This document shows positions 45,247-54,486 of a stretch of DNA of 64,000 bases, piece after piece. The notes under the pieces are model-generated. The model was not told the origin of the DNA, did not search any database, and worked only from the letters and a program-made list of their open reading frames with translations. Position 1 is the first letter of the stretch. The number at the start of each line of letters is the position of its first letter. A program made the translations under genes and the position numbers. This stretch comes from an uncultured SAR86 cluster bacterium (lineage in GTDB: Bacteria > Pseudomonadota > Gammaproteobacteria > Magnimaribacterales > AG-339-G14), in contig CACPDB010000002.1 in assembly GCA_902632605.1 (NCBI GenBank), forward strand, positions 1 to 64,000, in the 5' to 3' direction.

Positions 45247-45997
45247 GAAAGTTTTGCAATCAGAATTACATCATGAAGATTGTTTTGAAATTTTGCCCAC
45301 TCTTAAATCCAATTCCGTAGATTGCATCATTACGGACCCTCCTTATTTCCTATCGAACGATGGTATTACATGTAAAAGTGGAAAAATGGTCTCAGTCAAT
45401 AAGGGCAATTGGGATAAAAGCGAAGATTTTGATGAGATATATAGTTTTAATTTAAATTGGATTGAAGAAAGTTATAGGCTTCTAAAAGATGGCGGCACTC
45501 TTTGGGTAAGTGGTACTTATCATAATATCTTCATTATTGGCTCAATCATAAATAGTATTAAAGATTTTAGAATCCTCAATAATATTACTTGGGTTAAAAC
45601 TGCCCCACCGCCTAATCTATCTTGTAGATTTTTTACTCATTCGACTGAAACCATTTTATGGGTAAGAAAGGGAGAAAAATCCAAACATTTTTTTGATTAT
45701 GGGCTGATGAAAGAAACAAACGATGGAAAACAAATGAAAGACGTTTGGACCATTGGCAGACCCAAAAAAATAGAAAAAGAATTTGGCAAACATCCCACTC
45801 AAAAACCTGAAGAACTTCTTGAAAGAATGGTTCTGTCATCTACCAGAGAGAATGATGTAATTTTAGATATGTTTAATGGTTCTGGAACTACAGGAGTTGT
45901 GGCTCTTAGAAACAATAGAAAATATATTGGAATTGAATTGGAAAAAAAATATTTCAATATGACAAAAAAAAGAATTAGAAAGTGGCAACAGTTTTAA
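45236..45997 (+). CDS. dpnA: DpnA-type adenine-specific DNA methyltransferase
   Basis: The 253-aa beta-class N6/N4 methyltransferase has the catalytic motif TDPPYFLSNDG near residue 35, the target region ending KHPTQKPEELLERM, and the SAM motif LDMFNGSGTTG at the C-terminal end. That is the permuted order of M2.DpnII (DpnA), which methylates GATC also on single strands. Next to DpnM- and DpnII-like genes, the assignment is strong. Confidence 0.88.
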   Translation: MTRRKVLQSELHHEDCFEILPTLKSNSVDCIITDPPYFLSNDGITCKSGKMVSVNKGNWDKSEDFDEIYSFNLNWIEESYRLLKDGGTLWVSGTYHNIFIIGSIINSIKDFRILNNITWVKTAPPPNLSCRFFTHSTETILWVRKGEKSKHFFDYGLMKETNDGKQMKDVWTIGRPKKIEKEFGKHPTQKPEELLERMVLSSTRENDVILDMFNGSGTTGVVALRNNRKYIGIELEKKYFNMTKKRIRKWQQF

Positions 45998-46872
45998 CGG
46001 GAACCGATGTAAAACCTGTTTTAAAGTGGGCAGGTGGCAAAAGAGAACTTGTTCCAGAAATCAGAGAATTCTATAAAAACTTATCCCCAACAAAATACGT
46101 TGAACCGTTTTTTGGAGGAGGCGCGGTATATTTCGACATCCTAAAAACCTTGGGAATTCAACACAAAGAAACTGCCATTATCAATGATGTTAACCAAGAC
46201 CTGATTGACATGTATCGAAATATTAAAAGCAATCCAAAAGAGCTTTTGTATTGTTGCAATAACCTAAAAAAAGAATATGAAGAACATGGTTATTACTTCC
46301 TTAGAGAAAAGTTTAATGGATTGGACAGTAATAAAAATAATATCGAAAGATTTGAAGGCATAGAGCGTTCTGCGGCACTAATCGTAATAAATAGAACTTG
46401 TTTTAACGGATTATATAGAGTGAATAGTAATGGGTTTTTTAACGTTCCTAAAGGAAGTTATAAAAATCCAAGAATTGTTGATGAGGATAATTTATACAAA
46501 CTATCCAATTTACTTCCTAAGATGGAAAATATTAGGTGTCAGGAATTTGATGAAATTAAAGATATCAATAAAGGAGATTTCGTTTATTTTGATCCGCCAT
46601 ATTATCCCTTAAACGAAACTTCTTCATTTACTGCTTACAGCAGCTCTTTTGGAAAGAATGAGCAAATTAGGTTGAAAGATTATTTTAAAAAGCTCAATGA
46701 ATCTGGCGTTTATGTCATTTTGTCAAACTCTTCTTCCCCATTTATAGAAGAAATATATAGTGAATTTCAAATCTTGAAGATTTATGCAGGAAGAAATATA
46801 AATAGCAAGGCCCAAAAAAGAGGAAAAATACCTGAGTTTTTAATTCTTGGGGATAGCGTAGTCAGCCAGTGA
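45982..46872 (+). CDS. dpnM: Dam/DpnM-type GATC adenine methyltransferase
   Basis: The 296-aa alpha-class methyltransferase starts (GTG) with PVLKWAGGKRELVPEI, the Dam-family SAM motif, then VEPFFGGGAVYFD. It has the catalytic DPPYYPLNETSSFTAY. It methylates adenine in GATC and protects host DNA from the nuclease encoded next. It overlaps dpnA by 16 nt and the nuclease gene by 4 nt, so the three are translationally coupled. Confidence 0.9.
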   Translation: MATVLTGTDVKPVLKWAGGKRELVPEIREFYKNLSPTKYVEPFFGGGAVYFDILKTLGIQHKETAIINDVNQDLIDMYRNIKSNPKELLYCCNNLKKEYEEHGYYFLREKFNGLDSNKNNIERFEGIERSAALIVINRTCFNGLYRVNSNGFFNVPKGSYKNPRIVDEDNLYKLSNLLPKMENIRCQEFDEIKDINKGDFVYFDPPYYPLNETSSFTAYSSSFGKNEQIRLKDYFKKLNESGVYVILSNSSSPFIEEIYSEFQILKIYAGRNINSKAQKRGKIPEFLILGDSVVSQ

Positions 46873-47780
46873 AAAAATTAAATTTTTATAAAAAGCGGGA
46901 AATGAATACGCAAAAAAAGGTTTTTGAGGATTTGATTGATTCATTCTTGCTAAATAATAGAACTTGGGAATACTTTATAAACTGGCAAAAGGTATATCAA
47001 AGAACTGCTGACGTAAAAACAGAATTAAACGTTTTAAATTCTTTATGCAAATCAAAAAATTTTGATAGCGATTTAAAGAACATTTTAAAGAAATATCCTG
47101 AGGTGACAAAAGCCTTTCCAACTCTCTTAGGCATTCGAGATAAACAAATAAGTGTAATGGATAGCAATTCTTTACCGGAATTCAATTACATTGAGTTTTA
47201 TTTTAATGAACCTCCAAAAACAAAAGAGGAAATAGAAAATTTTGTTTTATTTTTTGAAAAAAGTGGTTTAAAAAATCTTATTTTAAATAGTGGTTTAACC
47301 AACCTGGCAGATTATGCTCATGGAGTAGAAGTCGGCTTAGATTCTAATGGGAGAAAAAATAGAGGCGGCTCTATTATGGAGGACTTAGTTGAGGTGATAC
47401 TCAAAAAGGTTTATCAATTAGATGAGTCTTCTTATATGACGCAAAGCTCGCCATCAAAAGTAAAGCAACTGTGGGATATCGATCTGCCTGTGGATAAGAC
47501 TTCTAGAAGGCCAGATTTTCTAATTCGCAAAAATCAGAAAATTTTTTGGATTGAAGCTAATTTTTTCTCTGCTGGTGGCTCAAAGTTAAAGTCTACTTGT
47601 GGTGAATACAAATCTTTATTCGATTTTTGTAGGAAAAACGGAATAGAATTCATTTGGATAACTGACGGAGCAGGCTGGAAAACAGCATTAAAACCTCTCG
47701 AGGAAACATTTGAGCATATTGATTACATATTCAACTTAAGAATGTTAAAAGACGGAATACTGAAAGATTTATGGAATTAG
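46869..47780 (+). CDS. dpnB: DpnII-type GATC restriction endonuclease
   Basis: The 303-aa protein matches the DpnII/MboI family. The N-terminal region is FEDLIDSFLLNNRTWEYFINW and the core GLDSNGRKNRGGSIMEDLVE. The PD-(D/E)xK site is visible as RRPDFLIRKNQKIFWIEANFF. It cuts unmethylated GATC. Translation starts at GTG overlapping dpnM; a later ATG at 46902 is also possible. The operon is intact, so the system is probably active. Confidence 0.9.
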   Translation: MKKLNFYKKREMNTQKKVFEDLIDSFLLNNRTWEYFINWQKVYQRTADVKTELNVLNSLCKSKNFDSDLKNILKKYPEVTKAFPTLLGIRDKQISVMDSNSLPEFNYIEFYFNEPPKTKEEIENFVLFFEKSGLKNLILNSGLTNLADYAHGVEVGLDSNGRKNRGGSIMEDLVEVILKKVYQLDESSYMTQSSPSKVKQLWDIDLPVDKTSRRPDFLIRKNQKIFWIEANFFSAGGSKLKSTCGEYKSLFDFCRKNGIEFIWITDGAGWKTALKPLEETFEHIDYIFNLRMLKDGILKDLWN

Positions 47781-47851
47781 TATTAAAACTAATTAAGGCT
47801 CATTAAAATGAATCGTATTGGTTGATAAAATAATTAAAGAATTCGTTCCAA

Positions 47852-48319
47852 GTGACTAAAGTTATAAAAACATCTTATTTGCTTGCCCTTAGTCTTGCGA
47901 TAGGCTTTTTAAGTGCTTACACCGCATTGGAGGATATTCGGGTGATAGATGGAGATACCATCCGAGCAGAAGCCAAAGGGAAGGAAATAAAAATTCGTTT
48001 GGTAGAAATTGATGCACCTGAAATAAATCAACCTTTTGGCGCCAAATCGAAAAACTTTTTAAATAGATTGTTATATAAAAAAAATGTAACACTTATTTCC
48101 CAAGGAGAAGATCGATACGGCAGAATTTTGGGAGAAATATATGTTGATGGTGAGAGTGCAAATACATCAATGATCAGATCTGGATTTGCTTGGGTTTATG
48201 ATAGATATGTTAAAGATTTGTCTTTATATAAGTATCAGGATCAAGCTAAAGCTGAAAATTTAGGCTTATGGCAAGGTGATGATCCGATTGCTCCTTGGGT
48301 GTGGCGCAAACAAAAATGA
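47852..48319 (+). CDS. Secreted thermonuclease-family (SNase) protein
   Basis: The 155-aa protein has an N-terminal signal or anchor (TSYLLALSLAIGFLSAYTA) and a staphylococcal-nuclease domain. IRVIDGDTIRAE and IRLVEIDAPEINQPFG carry the Asp and Arg active-site residues, and DRYGRILGEIYVDG carries the second Arg. It probably degrades extracellular nucleic acid. It starts at GTG with no Shine-Dalgarno and lies at the right edge of the island. Confidence 0.88.
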   Translation: MTKVIKTSYLLALSLAIGFLSAYTALEDIRVIDGDTIRAEAKGKEIKIRLVEIDAPEINQPFGAKSKNFLNRLLYKKNVTLISQGEDRYGRILGEIYVDGESANTSMIRSGFAWVYDRYVKDLSLYKYQDQAKAENLGLWQGDDPIAPWVWRKQK

Positions 48320-48333
48320 ATTAAACTGTTCTG

Positions 48334-49353
48334 ATGCGTACTTTTCTGGCTAAACTTTTATTCAAATTGCCTGCTAGCATTCTGATCAGATGGTCCGGTA
48401 AAGAGCAAATTGAAAAAGGCTATCGTAAGTTGGATCCTGGTTTTCAATACTTATTAAAAGTTATGGAAGATACTGGTGCGAAACTTGATACTTCGAAGCC
48501 TGCAGCAGAATTACGCAAAGAGTTTGAAGAAAGTCGCGGTTTGCTTTCTTTGCCCTTACCTTCGGGAGTCAGAACTACTGATCACATAATTAAATCAAAT
48601 GGTGCAGAGATAAGAGTTAGAGAATACTCGCCAGAATCAATTGGAAATATGTATCCTGCAGTGGTTTACTTTCACGGCGGTGGATGGGTCATTGGTAGTA
48701 TTGAGTCGCATGAAGCTTTTACGGGATTTTTAGCAAAAGAACTCAAAGCAAAAATTTTCTCAGTGGATTATCGTTTAGCACCAGAACATCCCTTCCCTAT
48801 CCCTTTGGCCGATTGTGAAGCTGCTTTCAACTGGGTTAAGGACAACGCACTGGATTTGGGCATCAATCCAAATCGAGTATCAGTTGGTGGCGATAGCGCA
48901 GGAGGAAATTTATCTGCTGCTTTGTGCGTAAAACGCAAACAAGAAGAACTATTGATGCCAAAAGCGCAATTACTTATTTATCCGGTTACTGATCTTTCTT
49001 TGAAACATCCTTCTATGGATGAAATGGCTGAAGGTTTCTTTTTAACCAAAGCATCAATGGAATTCTTCCGTGATCAATACCTTGAAAGCGATGAGTTAAC
49101 AAAAGACCCTCTGATTTCTCCTCTGTTTGCAGATGATCTTTCAGGTCATCCGCCAGCTGTTGTGGTAACTGCAGGATTTGATCCCCTTAGAGATGAAGGT
49201 GATCAATACGCACAAGCTTTAAGGCAAGCCAATGTCGAGATTTACCATCGCACCCATGACAGTTACATTCATGGCTTTGTAAATATGATGCTAGTCGATG
49301 GAGTCGACTATGCTCTAAAAAGAATTTGCGACGATTTCAAAAAGATTTTTTAA
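48334..49353 (+). CDS. Alpha/beta hydrolase, hormone-sensitive-lipase family esterase
   Basis: The 339-aa protein has the oxyanion motif VVYFHGGGWVIG and the nucleophile elbow GGDSAGGNLSAAL. The acid is in GFDPLRDEGDQYA and the catalytic His in SYIHGFVNMML, the standard HSL-family (family IV) layout. It probably hydrolyses short acyl esters. There is no signal peptide apart from a weakly hydrophobic N-terminus. The stop is followed at once by a perfect hairpin. Confidence 0.92.
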   Translation: MRTFLAKLLFKLPASILIRWSGKEQIEKGYRKLDPGFQYLLKVMEDTGAKLDTSKPAAELRKEFEESRGLLSLPLPSGVRTTDHIIKSNGAEIRVREYSPESIGNMYPAVVYFHGGGWVIGSIESHEAFTGFLAKELKAKIFSVDYRLAPEHPFPIPLADCEAAFNWVKDNALDLGINPNRVSVGGDSAGGNLSAALCVKRKQEELLMPKAQLLIYPVTDLSLKHPSMDEMAEGFFLTKASMEFFRDQYLESDELTKDPLISPLFADDLSGHPPAVVVTAGFDPLRDEGDQYAQALRQANVEIYHRTHDSYIHGFVNMMLVDGVDYALKRICDDFKKIF

Positions 49354-49376
49354 GAGGGGAAGTATCACTTCCCCTC
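49354..49376. terminator. Hairpin between convergent genes
   Basis: GAGGGGAAGT pairs perfectly with ACTTCCCCTC around a 3-nt loop, starting just after the esterase stop and lying 7 bp from the stop of the opposing gene. Flanking A/T runs extend the stem. It is GC-rich against its surroundings and probably ends transcription from both sides, although no clear U-tract follows. Confidence 0.6.
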
Positions 49377-49383
49377 AAAAAAA

Positions 49384-49806
49384 TTAAAATGGGTAAAAAG
49401 TCATTTCTAAAGTTTCCTCAGTTAGATTCAACTTTGAAATACAGAAATTTCTATTGCCATCAGTAACATCATCTAAAGAATGAAAGGTAATGATATTACC
49501 TTCTCTTTTCCAAACACCTTGACGAGAACCTGAATTTCGATTGCCTTCATCATTTATTCCAACACCACGACCAATAAAGGATCCTTGCGATGTGTAATTC
49601 GGATTGTCCAACTTTAAGTTATAAGTCAAAAAGACCTTGCCATATCTTCCTGCTTTGCTGGATACGTTGATCACTCCGCCTTGGTCAGTCAAAGAAATGG
49701 AAGTTACTTTTCCTGACAAAGTAAATTTCTCATCAGCACTTACCTTTAAACCAAAGAGACCAAATGACATCAAAGACGCCATTAAAATAATCATTATTTT
49801 TTTCAT
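49384..49806 (-). CDS. Secreted 140-aa protein, unknown
   Basis: A signal peptide (KKIMIILMASLMSFGLFGLKVSA) precedes a small beta-rich domain (FTLSGKVTSISLTDQGGVINV, to GVWKREGNIITFHSLDDVTDG). I know no family. It probably resides in the periplasm. AGGAG lies 5 nt before the ATG, a well-placed Shine-Dalgarno. Confidence 0.7.
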   Translation of the reverse strand: MKKIMIILMASLMSFGLFGLKVSADEKFTLSGKVTSISLTDQGGVINVSSKAGRYGKVFLTYNLKLDNPNYTSQGSFIGRGVGINDEGNRNSGSRQGVWKREGNIITFHSLDDVTDGNRNFCISKLNLTEETLEMTFYPF

Positions 49807-49883
49807 GTTTTCTCCTAAAAATATTTAATGATTCATGATAGTTGAATCTTCAAAAGAAAAAAGGTTAATTTGGAAGGATTTAA

Positions 49884-50573
49884 TTATTTAAATTTTTTAC
49901 GCATATTTATCACCGCTTCCATGCCTGCGACTGGCTTCTTGCCCTCTGGAACGGTATTTCCCTTTTGGATAAGCTTTTCAAAGGAAGCCCCTTTTTTAAA
50001 CATGTCATAAAGCACATCGATATCCATGTTAGTGCCGATGGGCTCATCGGAAAAATCTGGAGAAATATTGGTTTTGAATTCTTCTTGGTTGCGCCAATGT
50101 TCAAAAAATATTTCTACTAAATTTCCATCTGGATCTTTGTAATACATTCCAGTAATCCACCCGTGATTGATTGTCCAATAAGGTTCCAGACCTTGCTCTT
50201 TGGCTTTGTGATAAAACTCAAACCACTTTTCAATAGGATTCAATTTATAAGAAATATGATCTAAACCAACAATTGAAGGTAACTTACGATTCATCCAGTT
50301 TTTTATTCGCAAGATGGTTTTTGGAATGATTCCAAGATTATTAAAAACACCCGAGGTATTGGCAACGGCTACTCTGTGATGCTCCTCATCAAAAGCTAGA
50401 AAAGTCAATTCTTCGCTTGTATATAGGGGCTTACAACCAAAAAGCTTGGTATAAAAATCAACCATGGCTTCATAATTTACGGTTTTAAAAGCCACGTGGT
50501 GAAAGTCCTCTGGAGCTTGATTGGAATTGAGGTTTTGATATAAATCTAAATTTAGTTTCTCATCTTTAACCAT
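49884..50573 (-). CDS. VOC-superfamily dioxygenase-like protein
   Basis: The 229-aa protein has two VOC modules with candidate metal ligands His in DFHHVAFKTVNY, His in GLDHISYKL and Glu in DGNLVEIFFEHW. That arrangement is like extradiol ring-cleavage dioxygenases (BphC type). The substrate is unknown. It diverges from selO with 32 bp between start codons, and TAGAAT lies 7 nt before its ATG. Confidence 0.85.
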   Translation of the reverse strand: MVKDEKLNLDLYQNLNSNQAPEDFHHVAFKTVNYEAMVDFYTKLFGCKPLYTSEELTFLAFDEEHHRVAVANTSGVFNNLGIIPKTILRIKNWMNRKLPSIVGLDHISYKLNPIEKWFEFYHKAKEQGLEPYWTINHGWITGMYYKDPDGNLVEIFFEHWRNQEEFKTNISPDFSDEPIGTNMDIDVLYDMFKKGASFEKLIQKGNTVPEGKKPVAGMEAVINMRKKFK

Positions 50574-50591
50574 CAGACAAATTCTAACCTA

Positions 50592-50597
50592 TATAAT
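50592..50597 (+). promoter_or_regulatory. -10 box directly upstream of selO
   Basis: TATAAT is followed by eight bases and the ATG at 50606. On the other strand TAGAAT (50581-50586) lies 7 nt before the divergent ATG at 50573. The whole gap is 32 bp, so the two promoters nearly abut and leaders must be absent or very short. Confidence 0.5.
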
Positions 50598-50605
50598 TAC
50601 CGAAT

Positions 50606-52033
50606 ATGCCGGAACTGGACAGTTTAAAATTTTCAAATAAATTCGCTGATTTGCCTGAAGATTTTTTTCATAAGCAATCTTGGACACCCTTTGATAATCC
50701 AAGGTTGATTCACTTCAATAAAGAGTTAGCAGAAATCTTAGGCTTTCCAAAGAATCTAAATCCTAAAGATTTAGTGCCGTACGTAAATGGTAATAAATCT
50801 TTCAAACAGAGTAATCCTTTATCTATGGCATATGCTGGACATCAATTTGGTTCTTGGGTTCCTCAGCTTGGCGATGGTAGAGGTATTTTGTTGGGTCAAT
50901 TGCAGACTAAAGATGGCTTGATGGATTTACATATCAAAGGTGCTGGCAAAACACCCTATTCGAGATTTGGCGATGGTCGAGCGGTATTGCGTTCAACCAT
51001 TAGAGAATATTTATGTGGTGAGGCCATGCATCATCTTGGCATTCCAAGTTCTCGATCGCTGATTGTAATTGGGAGTGATGAACCAGTCTTCAGGGAAACA
51101 ACCGAATTTGGCGCAATGATGGTAAGAGTTGCAAAAACTCATATTCGCTTTGGACATTTTGAATATCTCATGCATAACAAAAAATCAGAATTCATTTCTA
51201 TTTTACTAAATCATGTGATTGAAAATTATTTTCCCGAACTTAAAGACTCAAAAGATGCCTATACCGATTTATTTGAAAAAATTGTGTATTCGACAGCGAG
51301 ACTCATTGCCAAATGGCAGGCTTTTGGTTTTGCTCATGGCGTAATGAATACCGACAATATGTCTATCTTAGGAGAGACTTTTGATTTTGGGCCTTTTGGA
51401 TTTCTCGATGATTACAATCCAGGATTCATTTGTAATCACTCAGATCACCAAGGACGTTATGCTTTCAACAACCAACCCTCTATAGGCTTATGGAACTGTC
51501 ATGCCCTTGCTGCTGCCCTTAAAGATCACATTGAAATCGAAAGAACCAAAGAAATAATAAATACCTACGAAAAAATATTTTACGAAGAGCTTACAGATAT
51601 CTTTAGAAAAAAATTAGGCTTATCGGAAATTAAGCCAAATGATCTTAAGCTGACTGAAGAGTTGCTCACATGGATGAAAATAAATAAAAAAGATTACACA
51701 AATACTTTTAGGGCGCTTTCCAAAACAGATATTCATTTATTTGATAATCAAGAAGGGAAACTATGGTTTGATAAATATCAAAAGCGTTTGAAAGATGAGA
51801 AAAATACTTTTGAAAAAAGAAAACAGATTATGGAGAAGATTAATCCAAAATATATTCTTAGAAACTACCTTGCTCAAGAAGCCATTCAGGATGCGGAGAA
51901 TTCTGATTTTTCCAAACTTTATAACTTAATTGAGGTTCTGAAGAACCCTTACCAAGAAAATGAGAATTTTGAGGATTACGCAAAAGTCCCTCCTGACTGG
52001 AGTAAAAAGTTAGAAATATCCTGTTCTTCCTAA
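50606..52033 (+). CDS. selO: SelO-family protein adenylyltransferase (YdiU)
   Basis: The 475-aa pseudokinase-fold protein transfers AMP to Ser/Thr/Tyr of target proteins in the family's known members. Motifs are MAYAGHQFGSWVPQLGDGRG, the region GAGKTPYSRFGDGRAVLRST, the catalytic-loop segment GVMNTDNMSILGETFDFGP, and a C-terminal CSS where eukaryotic homologues carry selenocysteine. Length is typical. The stop overlaps the opposing serine hydrolase by 4 bp. Confidence 0.93.
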   Translation: MPELDSLKFSNKFADLPEDFFHKQSWTPFDNPRLIHFNKELAEILGFPKNLNPKDLVPYVNGNKSFKQSNPLSMAYAGHQFGSWVPQLGDGRGILLGQLQTKDGLMDLHIKGAGKTPYSRFGDGRAVLRSTIREYLCGEAMHHLGIPSSRSLIVIGSDEPVFRETTEFGAMMVRVAKTHIRFGHFEYLMHNKKSEFISILLNHVIENYFPELKDSKDAYTDLFEKIVYSTARLIAKWQAFGFAHGVMNTDNMSILGETFDFGPFGFLDDYNPGFICNHSDHQGRYAFNNQPSIGLWNCHALAAALKDHIEIERTKEIINTYEKIFYEELTDIFRKKLGLSEIKPNDLKLTEELLTWMKINKKDYTNTFRALSKTDIHLFDNQEGKLWFDKYQKRLKDEKNTFEKRKQIMEKINPKYILRNYLAQEAIQDAENSDFSKLYNLIEVLKNPYQENENFEDYAKVPPDWSKKLEISCSS

Positions 52034-53421
52034 TTATTGAGATTGTACCAAAAGTTAGCTGCAGGAAAATAACGTATAACAGGATTTAGGTTAGAGCCGG
52101 TAGCCGCTAGTGGAGCGGTAACTATGAAATTTGAGGCATTGGGAAAAGCTTCAATCATTTTTTTGTCAGACGAAACCTGTTCTATGGGAGCATACAAACC
52201 AAATCTAATCATGATGAGTTTATTCGTAAAATCCATCAACATATATTGTCCATCAAATCCTATTGGAGTTATTACGGTATTGTCAGGGACGCATTTTTTA
52301 TTGGATTGGGTGCCACAGTTACTAGCTCCATACAACGACCAAAACTTAAGACCATAACTTTGAACACCGCCAAAGGTTTCAGTTACTACGGAAGTGGTTG
52401 TAATATTTTTAATGGCCTGAACATAACTTAGAGGAACAACTTGTTCTCCTTGCCAAATTCCATTATTGACCAAAAGCAATGCTACTTTGGCAAAATCTCT
52501 CGCAGTCATGTCAAGGCAACAATAGGATAAATAATTTCCATTAGCTTGGCCTCCAGAAACATTATCTCGCCACCAATCTGCAGTTATGTTCAATTTTGAA
52601 AACAAAAAAGTATCTGCAAATGTCTTTATGTCCTGACCAACCGCTCGATAGAAAATTTCACCCAAAACCATTGTGTCGCAATTTTGATATACGAAATAAC
52701 CATTTTCAAAATTAACACTTCCGTTTCGATACCAATTATGTGCTTGTCCTGTAGCCGCCAGATTTCTATTGATACATCCAATAAGTTGATTTGTCGCGCT
52801 CGTCAAACCTCCTCCGCTTCCTATAGTTACAGCATTACAAATTGTCCAAGATGAGCTAGACGAGTCATAGCAAGCGGGCTCTAATCCAGAACGCATATCC
52901 AAGAGATTTTTCAGTGTAATTGTATTTCTTGAGTCATTTGCCCATTCAGTCAAGTAAGTTGCTGCAGAAGTTTCAAGGCCATTTGTAAAATACCCTTTTT
53001 CCTGAGCTATGCCAAAAATAATGCTAGTGTAGGATTTTGCGACAGACCAGCTGGTAACTAAGCTATTTATATCTTTCGAGCCAAATGCTAGATCTACAGT
53101 GCTTGAAGTCCAAGCTGAACCTGATTCAAGGATTAAAGTCTTTTCTGCAGCGCCTATCCCTTTATACTCCTCAGCGACTATTTTTCCATCTTTGATAATA
53201 ATGGCAGCTTGAGAGAACTTACCATCCTCCATTGCTAAATTCATAGCAGCCTGAACTTTGGCGCTATTTAGTCCCTGAGACTCCGGGCTTACAACCTGCC
53301 AACTAAATGATTGTAGTTCGGGTTCAGGTGGGGGTGATAGATTTCCTCCCCCTCCACCTCCACAGGAAAGGATTGAAATACTCAAAACATGTACTATTAA
53401 TTTTGTTCTTATGTATGTCAT
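52030..53421 (-). CDS. Lipoprotein serine hydrolase, class C beta-lactamase/esterase family
   Basis: From the ATG the product has a lipoprotein signal (LIVHVLSISILSCGGGGGG) and then a beta-lactamase-like domain. The SxxK site is TSWSVAKSYTSI, and a possible second motif is YCC in NYLSYCCLDMTARDF. EstB-type esterases and 6-aminohexanoate-dimer hydrolases share this layout, so an esterase or amidase is more likely than antibiotic resistance. A Gly run after the lipid Cys acts as a spacer. It follows the alpha/beta hydrolase gene by 2 bp. Confidence 0.85.
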   Translation of the reverse strand: MTYIRTKLIVHVLSISILSCGGGGGGNLSPPPEPELQSFSWQVVSPESQGLNSAKVQAAMNLAMEDGKFSQAAIIIKDGKIVAEEYKGIGAAEKTLILESGSAWTSSTVDLAFGSKDINSLVTSWSVAKSYTSIIFGIAQEKGYFTNGLETSAATYLTEWANDSRNTITLKNLLDMRSGLEPACYDSSSSSWTICNAVTIGSGGGLTSATNQLIGCINRNLAATGQAHNWYRNGSVNFENGYFVYQNCDTMVLGEIFYRAVGQDIKTFADTFLFSKLNITADWWRDNVSGGQANGNYLSYCCLDMTARDFAKVALLLVNNGIWQGEQVVPLSYVQAIKNITTTSVVTETFGGVQSYGLKFWSLYGASNCGTQSNKKCVPDNTVITPIGFDGQYMLMDFTNKLIMIRFGLYAPIEQVSSDKKMIEAFPNASNFIVTAPLAATGSNLNPVIRYFPAANFWYNLNN

Positions 53422-53423
53422 CC

Positions 53424-54374
53424 TCAATAAGAGGATTTTACGTTTTCTGTAATAAAAGTATCCAAAATTTCTTTGATCTCTTTATTATGAGAAAAATGCA
53501 TGAAATGATCTGCGCCTTTGATAACATGAATTTTCGAATTCTTTACCTTTAATGATAATTCCTTTGAATGACTGATATTTACATTTATATCTTCATCACC
53601 ATGAATAGCGATAGTTGGAACAGAAATTTTTTCTAATGATAAAGATAAGTCTAGATAATTTTTAAAATCATTTTCATACCCTTCTTTTCTCAAGGACATA
53701 GGCCAAACAGACCAGAAATTATCTTTAAATTTATTGGATTGAGTCTTATTAGCTAAAACTTTTTCTTGATTAAGAGGATTTGGCATTAAAAATGAGACCA
53801 TGGTTTCAATACCCATCAGTTCAGCAATTTTAAAGATACACCAAAGTTGAAAATCTGATTGTTTTGACAAAGATTCTGCTCCATCGGGTCTATTTACCCA
53901 AGATTTAGTAAGAGCTTCGTAAGAAATTAGACCTTTAGTCATTTCAGGATACAAAATTGCAAATTCAATCGCTGAAGGCCCTCCGCCAGAACTGCCAAAA
54001 ACAAAAACCGACTCAATCTCTAAGCTGTCTAATAATGCTTTGTAAAGTTTTGCTTGATCCTTTGGTTTAAAACCTGATGAAAGAGGAGTTCTTAGATATC
54101 CCGGTCTAGAAATATTAATAATTTTATATTCACCTCCAAAAGGAAAATCTCTGTCATACCCGCCGGGTGTGCCATGAACGTATAAAATAATTGGTCCATC
54201 TTTCCCAGAAATCTTGTATTCAATTTCTCCATATGGAGTTTCTATTATCTTGCTTTGAGCTTTTAACTCGGATACCACTGAAGATTTATGGTAAGAATAA
54301 TACCCTGCAGAGATAATGAAGAAAGTTAGCGAAATAAGAAAAAACCAAAAGATTATTTTTTTAAATAAATTCAT
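53424..54374 (-). CDS. Membrane-anchored alpha/beta hydrolase
   Basis: The 316-aa protein has an N-terminal TM anchor (IIFWFFLISLTFFIISAGYY). Its alpha/beta hydrolase domain has the oxyanion region ILYVHGTPGGYDR, the nucleophile GSSGGGPS, Asp in IHGDEDINVN and His in GADHFMHF. The catalytic domain probably faces the periplasm. The substrate is unknown. It is cotranscribed with the lipoprotein serine hydrolase. Confidence 0.87.
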   Translation of the reverse strand: MNLFKKIIFWFFLISLTFFIISAGYYSYHKSSVVSELKAQSKIIETPYGEIEYKISGKDGPIILYVHGTPGGYDRDFPFGGEYKIINISRPGYLRTPLSSGFKPKDQAKLYKALLDSLEIESVFVFGSSGGGPSAIEFAILYPEMTKGLISYEALTKSWVNRPDGAESLSKQSDFQLWCIFKIAELMGIETMVSFLMPNPLNQEKVLANKTQSNKFKDNFWSVWPMSLRKEGYENDFKNYLDLSLSLEKISVPTIAIHGDEDINVNISHSKELSLKVKNSKIHVIKGADHFMHFSHNKEIKEILDTFITENVKSSY

Positions 54375-54486
54375 TCAACAAAAACTTTTTCTCATAGGAT
54401 CTTTAAAACTTGCTGAGCTTCGGTTATTACAAATTCTTCAAATTGCCCGACCACAATTAACTCTAAATTATTATTTCTAAAAAAGA

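Noticed and set aside
28077-47780. Integrative element boundaries around the accessory island
   Set aside because: I found no integrase, transposase, tRNA gene or matching direct repeats at either end.
44494-47780. Avoidance of GATC in the window because of the DpnII system
   Set aside because: GATC is common throughout, including in housekeeping genes, as expected if the sites are methylated.
52030-53421. Antibiotic-resistance beta-lactamase
   Set aside because: The lipoprotein anchor, Gly-rich spacer and motif pattern fit esterase/amidase members of the same fold better.
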